Below, one piece after another: positions 18,276 to 25,906 of a DNA stretch of 64,000 nucleotides. The notes under the pieces are model-generated. The model searched no databases. It was not told the DNA's origin and worked only from the letters and a program-made list of their open reading frames with translations. Source of the DNA: Ectothiorhodospiraceae bacterium (GTDB lineage: Bacteria; Pseudomonadota; Gammaproteobacteria; Nitrococcales; Aquisalimonadaceae); assembly GCA_020831845.1 (NCBI GenBank), contig JAFIFV010000058.1, positions 1 through 64,000 of the forward strand, given 5' to 3'. The position numbers and the translations under genes are program-made. Numbering within the stretch: position 1 is the stretch's first letter; each line of letters opens with the position of its first letter.

Positions 18276-20213
18276 TTAGAACTCCCAGGCGACGGAGGTG
18301 TAATAGAAGCGGCCGCGGATTTCGTTGGTGTAGGCCTCGTCCAGATCGGCCAGACGCTGGTCGGTGAGATTGTCGATCCCGGCTCGCAGGAAGAAGCCGC
18401 TGCCCAGCGCCTGGCTGACGCCGATATGGAACAACGTGTAGTCCCGGGTCCAGTTGCCGCTGCGGCGCTGGGAGCCGATGTACTCGGTGCGTACATGCGC
18501 GCTTGCGCCAGGCCAGGTGGGCGTCTCCGCCAGCAGGTTGAAGCGGTTGCGGGGGCGGCGTTCCAGCGCCTCGCCGCTATCCCGGTCCCGGGCGTCCAGG
18601 TAGGTGTAGTTGGCCCGCAACAACATGCCGTTGTCCCAGCGGTGCGCTCCCTCCAGTTCCACACCCTGGGTGCGCGCACGATCCACGTTGCGATAGGTGG
18701 AGAGCACCAGCTCGCCTGCCGGCGGATCACCGGGTTCGCAGTATTCGATACACTCCAGATCGATCAGGTCCTTGATGTCGTTGCGGAATACAGTGACCGC
18801 AGCTCGGCGACGGGCGTCCTCGAACTCAAGGCCCAGGCTGTAGCTGTCGCTGCGCTCGGGCTCCAGATCGGCGTTGCCGATGATGCGCCGAGGCAGCGTG
18901 GCGAATGTGAAGTCGTAATCGCCGGCCGCGCGGCGGAGGTCCGGAGCAGCGAAGCCCCTGCCGTAATCGGCTTTCAGCCGGGTGGTTTCCGTGAAGGCGA
19001 AAACGGCTCCGACCCGGGGACTGATCTCCCCGGTGTAATTGGTGTGGTCGTCGTAGCGGGCGCCGACGGTCAGGATCAACTGATCGTCCAGCAGGTAGCT
19101 GCGATTCTGCACCAGCACGCCACGGTGGCTCACGGTCTGGTCCAATTCCCGACTACCTTCCCGGTCGCGCCAGAAACGCTCCCGACGGTAATCCGCACCG
19201 ATGGTCAGCGTCTGTCCTCGCCCCCAGTAACGCGAGCCGCTCCAGTCCACGATATCGTCGGTGTGCTCCTCCTCCCGATCCACATGGTGTGCTTCGGAGT
19301 GACTGCGAGACCGGTACACATCCACGCGGGAACGCCAGTCGAGGCTATCGAAGTCGTACCGCACACCGCTGCTGTAGCGGAAGATGTCCATCTCACGGGT
19401 GTCGGCGCTTCCGCGCCTCGCCCGGCGCTCGTCGTGGGCGCCGTGGAAGAACAGCTCCAGCTCGTGACCGGGTGCCGGGCGGTAGAAGAAGCTGCCAAGC
19501 CCGGTGAAGGCCTCCCGCCCCTCGATCTCGTCCAGGCCCGGCTGATCCGGATTGAGCGAACCGTTCCGGTCCAGGTACTCCACGCTCAGCAGCGCTCCGG
19601 TGTTTTCTGTCACCGGCCCGGCCGCATAGAAAGACATATTGCGCTCCTCGCCACCACGTCTGGGATCCGTGGCGCCAACCCTTGACTGAACCCGACCCGT
19701 CCAGCTGTCCCCCGGCGGACGAACAATGACGTTGACCACGCCGCCGAGCGCGTCGGCACCGTACAGCGACGAGGTGGGTCCGCGCACAACCTCGATACGA
19801 TCAATGGCGGAGGTGGGGATCTGGGTGAGCCGGAAATCGCTGTGCCCCACCAGTTCATCGGTGTTATTGACGCGCCGGCCATTGATCAGAACCAGCGTCT
19901 GCGCCGGCTCGAAACCGCGAATACGGACCTGCCCCCGTCCGTCCTGTTCGTTGTCGGCGGCAACGCCAGGCAGATCCCGCAGCAGTTCGCCCAGGGTGGA
20001 TGCCGGCTTGCGTTCAATATCCTGCCGGGTAACTTCGGAATAACCGGCCGGGGCCTCCTCCCGGCGGATATGGCTTCGGGTGGCAGTGACCACCAGCGGA
20101 CTCAGTACTTCAGGTTCCGTCACCCGGGTCGCTGCTTCCTCGGCTCCAGCCTGTGCCCAAACGGCCATGCCGGCAAGCAACAAGCACGGCACCCCCCGTG
20201 TGTATGCGTGCAT
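18276..20213 (-). CDS. TonB-dependent outer-membrane receptor (HmuR/CirA-like)
   Basis: This 645-residue receptor starts at 20213, where AGGGGGGG precedes the ATG and a signal peptide ending AQAGA follows. A longer open frame to 20339 would run through the promoter. The features in order are a TonB box (SPLVVTAT), a plug domain with VLINGRRVNNTDELVGHSDF and IEVVRGPTSSLYGADALGG, a 22-strand barrel with GFAAPDLRR and NADLEPERS, and the terminal aromatic residue (AWEF). An extracellular Cys pair occurs in LECIEYC. The plug is closest in style to CirA/HmuR-type receptors. The chelatase gene starts 2 bases after its stop codon. The substrate is probably a tetrapyrrole such as haem; this is inferred from neighbours. 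Confidence 0.9.
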   Translation of the reverse strand: MHAYTRGVPCLLLAGMAVWAQAGAEEAATRVTEPEVLSPLVVTATRSHIRREEAPAGYSEVTRQDIERKPASTLGELLRDLPGVAADNEQDGRGQVRIRGFEPAQTLVLINGRRVNNTDELVGHSDFRLTQIPTSAIDRIEVVRGPTSSLYGADALGGVVNVIVRPPGDSWTGRVQSRVGATDPRRGGEERNMSFYAAGPVTENTGALLSVEYLDRNGSLNPDQPGLDEIEGREAFTGLGSFFYRPAPGHELELFFHGAHDERRARRGSADTREMDIFRYSSGVRYDFDSLDWRSRVDVYRSRSHSEAHHVDREEEHTDDIVDWSGSRYWGRGQTLTIGADYRRERFWRDREGSRELDQTVSHRGVLVQNRSYLLDDQLILTVGARYDDHTNYTGEISPRVGAVFAFTETTRLKADYGRGFAAPDLRRAAGDYDFTFATLPRRIIGNADLEPERSDSYSLGLEFEDARRRAAVTVFRNDIKDLIDLECIEYCEPGDPPAGELVLSTYRNVDRARTQGVELEGAHRWDNGMLLRANYTYLDARDRDSGEALERRPRNRFNLLAETPTWPGASAHVRTEYIGSQRRSGNWTRDYTLFHIGVSQALGSGFFLRAGIDNLTDQRLADLDEAYTNEIRGRFYYTSVAWEF

Positions 20214-20220
20214 GAGTCTG

Positions 20221-20290
20221 TCCCCCCCTGAATAAAAAGATAACGTTATAACATAACTCTTCATGGCAATTGCAAGCCTGGGAAAGCACG
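20221..20290 (-). promoter_or_regulatory. Promoter/leader region of receptor operon
   Basis: Upstream of the receptor start the minus strand is AT-rich. It contains the palindrome GTTATAAC inside GTTATGTTATAACGTTATC, plus TTGCAA with TATAAC 19 bases later as a possible weak -35/-10 pair. The leader would be only a few tens of bases, too short for a cobalamin riboswitch. The exact promoter is not certain. Confidence 0.35.
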
Positions 20291-20307
20291 TGCGCTCAAC
20301 CCATTGT

Positions 20308-20322
20308 TGCGAATAATTCTCA
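20308..20322 (-). promoter_or_regulatory. Fur-box-like operator
   Basis: On the minus strand the sequence TGAGAATTATTCGCA matches 11 of 14 informative positions of the 7-1-7 Fur consensus (TGATAAT-N-ATTATCA). It is about 95 bases upstream of the receptor start and between divergent genes. A further AT-rich stretch, TTATGATGATAAACA, lies just upstream. Iron control would support haem rather than cobalamin as the substrate. Confidence 0.55.
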
Positions 20323-20495
20323 TTTCTGTTTATCATCATAATAGGTTCTACCGATAACGAATCGGATCAGGGGAAGACCGACGACCCACACCGCTGCGCT
20401 CGACCTCGGTTTCCTTTGCGGCAGCAGCAAGGCGCCGCCGCGAGGCAGGACCCGTTGAGCGCGCGGATTTACAGCGGACAGGGAGTGAATTTGCT

Positions 20496-20801
20496 GTGAG
20501 CGGCAGGCGCGAACCAGTGAATCTGGTGTGGTGGCTACTGGCAGGAGGCATTCTGCTGGGCATACTCATCGACAACCCTCTCGATTGGGATGCGGAGTTG
20601 CTGCGGGAACGCGAGAGCCGCAGTTTGCAGATGCACTCCGAGCCAGCGCGGGTCCGGGAACCATCCGTTCTGCTTTCCAGTACTGCAACCCCGTTCATCA
20701 CGCCCAACCACAGGAATCAGCATGTCGAGATCGAGCCCACGCAGAGCCATTTTCCATGGCACACCGGAACACCTCTCCTCCAGGAAGCCGGCAGCCGGTG
20801 A
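20496..20801 (+). CDS. Possible small membrane protein, unknown
   Basis: A 101-codon frame starts with GTG, and AGGGAG lies 10 bases upstream. Residues 9-26 (LVWWLLAGGILLGILIDN) form a plausible membrane helix, followed by an acidic/basic segment. The C-terminal half has the look of random sequence. The stop codon lies 10 bases before the ankyrin-like gene and within its likely ribosome-binding site, which is compatible with a two-gene unit. It is divergent from the receptor operon. No homologue is recognised, so treat it as tentative. Confidence 0.35.
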   Translation: MSGRREPVNLVWWLLAGGILLGILIDNPLDWDAELLRERESRSLQMHSEPARVREPSVLLSSTATPFITPNHRNQHVEIEPTQSHFPWHTGTPLLQEAGSR

Positions 20802-20811
20802 AGCCCCCCGT

Positions 20812-21459
20812 ATGCCCAACGCGCAAGTGATCGAGATGATCCGCATGGGAAATCTCCAGGGCATCTGGCGCCCTTTCCTGATGGCGCTGCGCTCGGGATA
20901 CGTGGACACAGGCTATCAGCGGCTTGCCGCGGACGGCACGCTCCGACCCACACTGCTGACCATGATCATGATCAAGGCGCCGATGGAGGTTGTCTCGGCC
21001 GCTGTGGAGGCGGGTGCGCGCTGTGACCCCGACCACCTGATGGGCGCGGCGGCCTCGGGAGAGACCGCCAAGCTGCAATGCCTGCTGGAGCGGGGCCTCC
21101 TGCCTGAAGGCATGTCCATGGCGCCGGAGTTCCTGTTGCTGGCGGCAGCGAACAGCGGCAGCGTGGAGATGTTGACGCGCATCTGGTCGTTGCCCCACCG
21201 GTGGGACGCGGCGCGCGCTCGCGAGGAAGTCAGGGTCTTCGATTGCGTGGTGCAACGGGAGCATGCGGAACGCGTGATCCCCTTTCTGCTGGAACGCGGC
21301 ATCGGCCCCAGCGGGCGCTGGATGGCCGAAGGAACGCACCGCCAGCATCTATCGGCCGGTATTGCGCGCCAGCTCCTGGCCAGGGGCTGGCAGTTGCCCG
21401 CCGCACAGGTCTCCGGTGGAAACAGCGGCGCTCACCGCGCTTCCGAAATCGTGCACTGA
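20812..21459 (+). CDS. Ankyrin-like repeat protein, unknown
   Basis: This protein of about 215 residues is made of helical units such as VVSAAVEAGARCDPDHLMGAA and AKLQCLLERGLLPEG. They resemble degenerate ankyrin repeats (helix-turn-helix with LLERG motifs). There is no signal peptide or membrane segment, so it is probably cytoplasmic. The ATG at 20812 follows GGTGAAG; an alternative ATG at 20722, with AGGA upstream, would add 30 low-complexity basic residues. It lies between the receptor operon and the TetR gene. A protein-protein interaction role is inferred only from the repeat type. Confidence 0.6.
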   Translation: MPNAQVIEMIRMGNLQGIWRPFLMALRSGYVDTGYQRLAADGTLRPTLLTMIMIKAPMEVVSAAVEAGARCDPDHLMGAAASGETAKLQCLLERGLLPEGMSMAPEFLLLAAANSGSVEMLTRIWSLPHRWDAARAREEVRVFDCVVQREHAERVIPFLLERGIGPSGRWMAEGTHRQHLSAGIARQLLARGWQLPAAQVSGGNSGAHRASEIVH

Positions 21460-21509
21460 CAGTCCGTCACCGGGGGGCGGTTGATCGCCCTCTCCATCCG
21501 TGCTGATAA

Positions 21510-21532
21510 TGCCGGTACATCAGGTACCGGCA
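21510..21532. promoter_or_regulatory. Perfect palindrome upstream of TetR gene
   Basis: TGCCGGTAC and GTACCGGCA are 9-base perfect arms around the spacer ATCAG. The palindrome ends 6 bases before the ATG of the TetR-family gene. Size and position fit an autoregulatory TetR operator. No second copy was noticed in the intergenic regions of this window. Confidence 0.55.
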
Positions 21533-21538
21533 GGCTTC

Positions 21539-22237
21539 ATGGCACAGAACGTCGACAACAACAGCAAACGCGGGCGGCGTTACCGGGGCCGTACCACCGA
21601 AGAACTCAGCGAGGAAAGACGCCAGCGCCTGCTTGAGGCAGGCCAACGCATGATCGCCCGTGAGGGTTACGCCCAGATCTCCATCGAGCGCGTCTGTGCC
21701 GAGGCCCACGTCAGCACCCGGCACTTCTACGAACACTTTCGCTCCCGCGAATCGCTGCTGGTCGCCCTGTTCGAGCTGTTTCTGCAGGACATGATGCGCG
21801 TCGTCATCAGCAGCTTCGAGGCCTCCGGCAAGGCCGAGCGGGACCCGATGGAACAGGCCCTGGACGCGGTACGAGCGCTGGTACGATTCTGCATGGAGCA
21901 CCCTGCCCGTGCCCGCATCGCGCTGGTAGAAACGGTGGGCGTAAGCCGGGACATGGAACGACATCGCCGGCAGATCATCCGCGAGTTCGCAGGTATCGTC
22001 GCCGGCCTGGCGGACCAGCTCGCCAAAGCCGAAGTCATTCCCCAGGCTGATTATCACCTGCCCGCCATTGCACTGGTCGGCGCCACCAACGAACTGCTGG
22101 TGGAATGGCTGAGCGGGGAAACCCGGTTGGACAGGGAGCAGATGGAGAACCAGATCGCCGCCATCTACAAGGCCATCATCGAGGGTGCCATCGTCCGCGA
22201 GCGGCGGCGTCAGTCCAGAGCCACTCGTCAATCCTGA
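21539..22237 (+). CDS. TetR/AcrR family transcriptional regulator
   Basis: This repressor-type regulator has about 232 residues. The N-terminal DNA-binding domain carries ISIERVCAEAHVSTRHFYEHF, the classic TetR helix-turn-helix followed by the Phe-Tyr-x-His-Phe motif (about residues 43-63). The C-terminal two-thirds is the ligand-binding helical domain. The start at 21539 has AGG upstream and excludes a 13-residue extension that would cover the palindromic operator. It converges on the MaoC gene with only 20 bases between stop codons. Next to a fatty-acid degradation cluster it probably responds to acyl-CoAs or related ligands; this is inferred. Confidence 0.85.
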   Translation: MAQNVDNNSKRGRRYRGRTTEELSEERRQRLLEAGQRMIAREGYAQISIERVCAEAHVSTRHFYEHFRSRESLLVALFELFLQDMMRVVISSFEASGKAERDPMEQALDAVRALVRFCMEHPARARIALVETVGVSRDMERHRRQIIREFAGIVAGLADQLAKAEVIPQADYHLPAIALVGATNELLVEWLSGETRLDREQMENQIAAIYKAIIEGAIVRERRRQSRATRQS

Positions 22238-22257
22238 CGGCCCAACCGGGCAACCTC

Positions 22258-23127
22258 CTACAACAGATCCAGACGACCGCTCAGATACCGTTGCTCCCGC
22301 GCCGGGTCGGCAAGCACGAACGCCACCCAGGGTTCATCGGGCTTGCGCAGCAACACAGCCTCCCCTGGCAACAGCAGCGGTCGTTTGAAGACCACATCCA
22401 GTTCAACGGCGTCCGCCGGTTGTTGCCCCAACAACTGCCCGGCGCAGCGGGCGAACGACCACATGCCGTGTGCGATCGCGCGGGGAAAGCCGAACAGCCT
22501 TGCCAACGTGGCATTGAGGTGAATCGGATTGATGTCGCCGGCGAGCCAACCGTAACGCCGGCCGATGCTCCCAGGCACTGCCCAGCCCGCCAGTTCCTCA
22601 TAGCCGCCCAGGTCCGGCTGCGTGAACGAGGCTTTCCCGCTGCGGCGGGCCCCGTTACGCGCCAGCATGGTGCTGTCGCTTTCCCAGATCAGCTCGCCGT
22701 CCGCCCCCAGGACACGGGTCTGCAGATCGAACTCCAGCCCCTGCCCCACCTCCCGGTGTCCATCCACTCGCACGTCCAGGTCCAGAGCCTCCGTCAGCGA
22801 GATAGCGCGATAGCGCCGCACCCGGTTCGCCACGTGCACCAGTCCCGGTAGACGCAACGGGAAATCGGCATGGGTCATCAAGGCCAGATGCAACGGTGCC
22901 GCAAGCACGTGGGGGTAAGCCAGCGGCAGCCTTGTCTCCGCCTGATCCCCGCACAGCGCAGCGTAGCGGCGAACATGCCTGGGGTCCGGTCGAAAACCGC
23001 CCAGCCTGGCGTGCATGGCCGGTATGGCCCCGCCCCGTGCGAGGCCCCGCTTACGCCCCAATCCTGCACGGACGAATCCGAGCAGCGTCGATGGCATGCG
23101 ATCGAATTCCAACTGGATCCGCGCCAT
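22258..23127 (-). CDS. MaoC-type hotdog hydratase (HtdX-like)
   Basis: This 289-residue double-hotdog protein of the MaoC dehydratase family carries the hydratase-2 signature GDINPIHLN followed by A..FGFPRAIAHGMW near residue 197, with the catalytic Asp and His kept. It is expected to hydrate trans-2-enoyl-CoA to (R)-3-hydroxyacyl-CoA in the cytoplasm. It is the last gene of a minus-strand run and starts 2 bases after the FabG gene. The gene pair and thiolase mirror M. tuberculosis htdX-fabG4-fadA2. Chain-length preference cannot be read from the sequence. Confidence 0.85.
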   Translation of the reverse strand: MARIQLEFDRMPSTLLGFVRAGLGRKRGLARGGAIPAMHARLGGFRPDPRHVRRYAALCGDQAETRLPLAYPHVLAAPLHLALMTHADFPLRLPGLVHVANRVRRYRAISLTEALDLDVRVDGHREVGQGLEFDLQTRVLGADGELIWESDSTMLARNGARRSGKASFTQPDLGGYEELAGWAVPGSIGRRYGWLAGDINPIHLNATLARLFGFPRAIAHGMWSFARCAGQLLGQQPADAVELDVVFKRPLLLPGEAVLLRKPDEPWVAFVLADPAREQRYLSGRLDLL

Positions 23128-23129
23128 GG

Positions 23130-24476
23130 TCAGGCCCCGATCAGCGATTGACCGCAGACCCGGATTGTCTGCCCGGTGACGCCCACGGCGCCCGGCGATG
23201 CCAGGAAGGTGACCAGTTCCGCCACATCCTCCGGGTGCCCACCCTGGGATAACGCGTTCATCCGTCGTCCGCCTTCCCGGACCAGAAACGGCATCGCGGC
23301 GGTCATCTGCGTTTCAATGAAGCCCGGCGCGGCCGCGTTGAAGCGTATGCCACGTTCGGCCAGTTCCTCGGCGCGTGCACGAACATAGCCGATAAGCGCC
23401 GCCTTGGTCGTAGCGTAGTTGGTCTGGCCCACGTTTCCGGCAACGCCGCCAATGGAGGACAGGCAGACCACCCGACCACCGTCGGTGAGCTTGCCGGCAG
23501 CCAGCAGATGCGCGTCCAGCCGCAGGATAGCCTTGAGGTTCACGGCCAGCACGCTGTCCCATTCGCCTGCGGACATCTTCGCCAGCGTGCGGTCGCGTGT
23601 GATCCCGGCGTTGTGAACCAGTACGTCCACTCCGCCGGGCAGCGCCTCTGCGATGCGCTGCGGGGCGTTCTCGGCGGTGATATCCAGCGCCAGCGACGTG
23701 CCGCCCACGCTCGCCGCCACCGCGTCGGGCTTGCCGCCGGGCATGTCCAGGCACACCACGTGCGCGCCCTCCATGGCCAGCCGGTGGGCAGTGGCCGCTC
23801 CAATGCCCCGACCCGCACCTGTCACCAATGCGGTCTGCCCTGCCAGCACCTGCTCCACCGGCGCTTCGTCCAGGGCATTCACCTCCGTGGTCACCCGCAT
23901 CACCTGGCCGTCCACATAGGTGGAATGGGGCCCGAGGAGAAAGCGCATCGGCTGCTGCAACCGGCGCTCCGCACCCGGCTCCAGTACCAGCAGGTTGGCA
24001 CGGGCGCCGCGGCGCCCCAGCTCTTTCGCCAGTGAGCGCAGGAAGCCTTCCACGCCACGCTGGACCGAGGCCATGACCACGCTCCCGGCCGCTTCCGGCA
24101 GGCTGCTGATAATGACCACGCGTCCTTGCGGTTTCAGTTGCCGGACCATGGGGTGAAAGAACTCGTAGAGCCCGCTCAGCGACTCCGGCTCATCGGCAGA
24201 GGTGCAATCGAACACCAGGGCGTCCACCGCCTCGCCGCCGGCCTCCGGGCCGGCCCAGGCGGTCGCCTCGGCACCGGTCTCCGCCAGTAGTGACGGCAGC
24301 AACGCGCTGACCGCACTCTCGCCACAGGCACCGACGACAACCCGCTGCCCCTCCAGCGGCCGGGCACGATAACCGTGATCGGGTCGCGACAGCGCCAACG
24401 GCTGCGGCATACCGACCGTGCGGACCAGTCGCCGGGTGACCGGATTCTGGCCCAGTCGTATCAGATAGTCACTCAT
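23130..24476 (-). CDS. High-molecular-weight 3-oxoacyl reductase (FabG4-like)
   Basis: This 448-residue short-chain dehydrogenase belongs to the long FabG4 type. The N-terminal half is a degenerate Rossmann domain (VVVGACGESAVSALLPSLL). The C-terminal half is catalytic, with [16 protein letters not shown] near residue 218, NAGITRD, the Ser in CLSSIGG and YATTK near 352. It interconverts 3-oxoacyl and (R)-3-hydroxyacyl thioesters, so it pairs naturally with the MaoC hydratase. The ATG at 24476 overlaps the thiolase stop codon (ATGA), which marks translational coupling; an upstream in-frame start at 24509 would overlap more and is less likely. Confidence 0.88.
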   Translation of the reverse strand: MSDYLIRLGQNPVTRRLVRTVGMPQPLALSRPDHGYRARPLEGQRVVVGACGESAVSALLPSLLAETGAEATAWAGPEAGGEAVDALVFDCTSADEPESLSGLYEFFHPMVRQLKPQGRVVIISSLPEAAGSVVMASVQRGVEGFLRSLAKELGRRGARANLLVLEPGAERRLQQPMRFLLGPHSTYVDGQVMRVTTEVNALDEAPVEQVLAGQTALVTGAGRGIGAATAHRLAMEGAHVVCLDMPGGKPDAVAASVGGTSLALDITAENAPQRIAEALPGGVDVLVHNAGITRDRTLAKMSAGEWDSVLAVNLKAILRLDAHLLAAGKLTDGGRVVCLSSIGGVAGNVGQTNYATTKAALIGYVRARAEELAERGIRFNAAAPGFIETQMTAAMPFLVREGGRRMNALSQGGHPEDVAELVTFLASPGAVGVTGQTIRVCGQSLIGA

Positions 24477-25798
24477 CTCGCGGGTTCCTGTTGATTGAAG
24501 GACGCACAATCCGCATCACGCTCCAGGATGGCCACCACTCCCTGTCCACCGGCAGCGCAGACGGAGATCAGCCCACGGCCTTGCTCCCGTTCCGACAGCA
24601 GTTTTGCCAGCGTGCCGACCACGCGTCCGCCGGTAGCGGCAAACGGATGTCCTGTCGCCAGGCTGCTGCCGTGAACGTTCAGTTTCGCCGGGTTGATACT
24701 GCCCAGCGGCGTCGGCAGTCCCAGCCGGTCGCGACAGAAGGTGGCATCCTCCCAGGCTTTCAGCGTGCTCAGTACCTGGGCGGCAAAGGCCTCGTGAATC
24801 TCGTACAGATCGAAATCCGCCAGCGTAAGGCCTCGCCGCGCCAGCATACGCGGTACCGCATAGGCGGGCGCCATCAGCAGGCCTTCGTTCTCATTACGGA
24901 AATCCACCGCTGCCGTCTCGCCGGTAACGAACCAGGCAAGCACCGGCAGGCCTTGCCGGCGCACCCAGTCCTCGCTGGCAAGAAGCACGCATGAAGCGCC
25001 ATCGGTCAGCGGCGAGCTGTTGCCGGCGGTGAGGGTGCCGCTGCCCGCCCTGAACGCTGGTTTCAGCCGGGCCAGCTTGTCGGCACTGGAATCCGCCCGC
25101 AGGTTGTTATCCCGCTCCAGGCCCCCGCAGGCCGTCATCAGGTCGTTGAAGAAGCCGCTGTCGTATGCCTGCGCCAGGCGCCGGTGGCTTTCGGCGGCCA
25201 ACGCATCCTGCGCCACGCGCGTCACGCCCCAGCGCTCGGCGGTGATCTCGCAATGCTGCCCCATGGAAAGGCCGGTCTGCGGCTCGCTGTTGCGCGGAAT
25301 CTCCGGGACCATGTGGGCGGGGTTCAGCATGCGGGCAAACGCCTTCAGGCGGGCACCCCGGCTACGCGCCGCGTTGAAATCCATCATTGCCCGTTGCAGC
25401 CCCGGGTTGACGGCAATGGGTGCGTCCGAGGTGGTGTCCACGCCGCCGGCGATGCCCGCATCAATCTGCCCCAGCGCGATCTTGTTCGCCACCAGGATGC
25501 AGGCCTCCAGCCCGGTGCCGCAGGCCTGCTGGATATCGTAAGCCGGTGTTTCCGGCGCCAAGGCGCTGTTCAGAACCACTTCCCGGGCCATGTTCCAGTC
25601 CCGGGCGTGCTTGAGCACAGCCCCGGCGACGAACTCGCCCAGGCGCTCACCCTCCAGCCCGGTCCTGCGGACCAGCCCGGCCAGCGCCGTCCCGAGCATA
25701 TCCTTGTTGGACAGCGATGCGTACGCGGTTCCGGAGCGGGCGAATGGTATGCGGTTGGCGCCAACCACGGCGACGCGGCGCAGGGTTGTGTTTGTCAC
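24473..25798 (-). CDS. fadI: Thiolase, acetyl-CoA acyltransferase (FadI/FadA2-like)
   Basis: This 441-residue thiolase has all catalytic elements: the nucleophilic Cys in QQACGTGLEA near residue 93, EIHEAFAAQ, the His of GSSLATGHPFAATGGR, and the second Cys in CAAGGQG near the C-terminus. The length fits the FadI/trifunctional beta-subunit class rather than the 393-residue FadA class. It cleaves 3-ketoacyl-CoA to acetyl-CoA and a shortened acyl-CoA. The start codon at 25798 is GTG, preceded by AGGAG. It lies between the ligase gene, from which it is separated by a strong hairpin, and the FabG gene. Confidence 0.9.
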   Translation of the reverse strand: MTNTTLRRVAVVGANRIPFARSGTAYASLSNKDMLGTALAGLVRRTGLEGERLGEFVAGAVLKHARDWNMAREVVLNSALAPETPAYDIQQACGTGLEACILVANKIALGQIDAGIAGGVDTTSDAPIAVNPGLQRAMMDFNAARSRGARLKAFARMLNPAHMVPEIPRNSEPQTGLSMGQHCEITAERWGVTRVAQDALAAESHRRLAQAYDSGFFNDLMTACGGLERDNNLRADSSADKLARLKPAFRAGSGTLTAGNSSPLTDGASCVLLASEDWVRRQGLPVLAWFVTGETAAVDFRNENEGLLMAPAYAVPRMLARRGLTLADFDLYEIHEAFAAQVLSTLKAWEDATFCRDRLGLPTPLGSINPAKLNVHGSSLATGHPFAATGGRVVGTLAKLLSEREQGRGLISVCAAGGQGVVAILERDADCASFNQQEPAR

Positions 25799-25811
25799 GA
25801 ATGGATCTCCT

Positions 25812-25846
25812 GGGTAAGCACTGAAGTATTCACATTGCCGCGTTGC
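25812..25846 (-). repeat. Interspersed intergenic repeat, copy C
   Basis: Read on the minus strand it contains GCAACGCGGCAATGTG then AATACTTCAGTGCTTACCC, matching copies A and B. It lies just upstream of the thiolase ribosome-binding site and touches the large hairpin at 25840-25897. It is the only copy in this orientation. Confidence 0.5.
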
Positions 25847-25897
25847 GGTCGGATTCTTCGCTATGCAGGCGCAGTGCGAAGAATCCGACCGTAACGC
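25840..25897. terminator. Long intercistronic hairpin
   Basis: A perfect 16-base stem (25846-25861 with 25876-25891; arm CGGTCGGATTCTTCGC) extends outward to about 22 base pairs with one wobble pair, around a 14-base loop. It lies between the acyl-CoA synthetase stop and the thiolase start. No T-run follows on either strand. It may be an attenuating or stabilising stem, or a weak terminator separating fadE-ligase expression from thiolase-fabG-maoC. Confidence 0.6.
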
Positions 25898-25906
25898 CTC
25901 GGGGCA

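Noticed and set aside
20214-20495. Cobalamin riboswitch upstream of the TonB receptor
   Set aside because: No B12-box-like sequence was seen and the leader is too short; a Fur-like site is present instead.
20722-20811. Upstream ATG (20722) as start of the ankyrin-like gene
   Set aside because: It would add 30 low-complexity basic residues and overlap the small ORF. It has a fair AGGA signal, so it is not excluded, only less likely.
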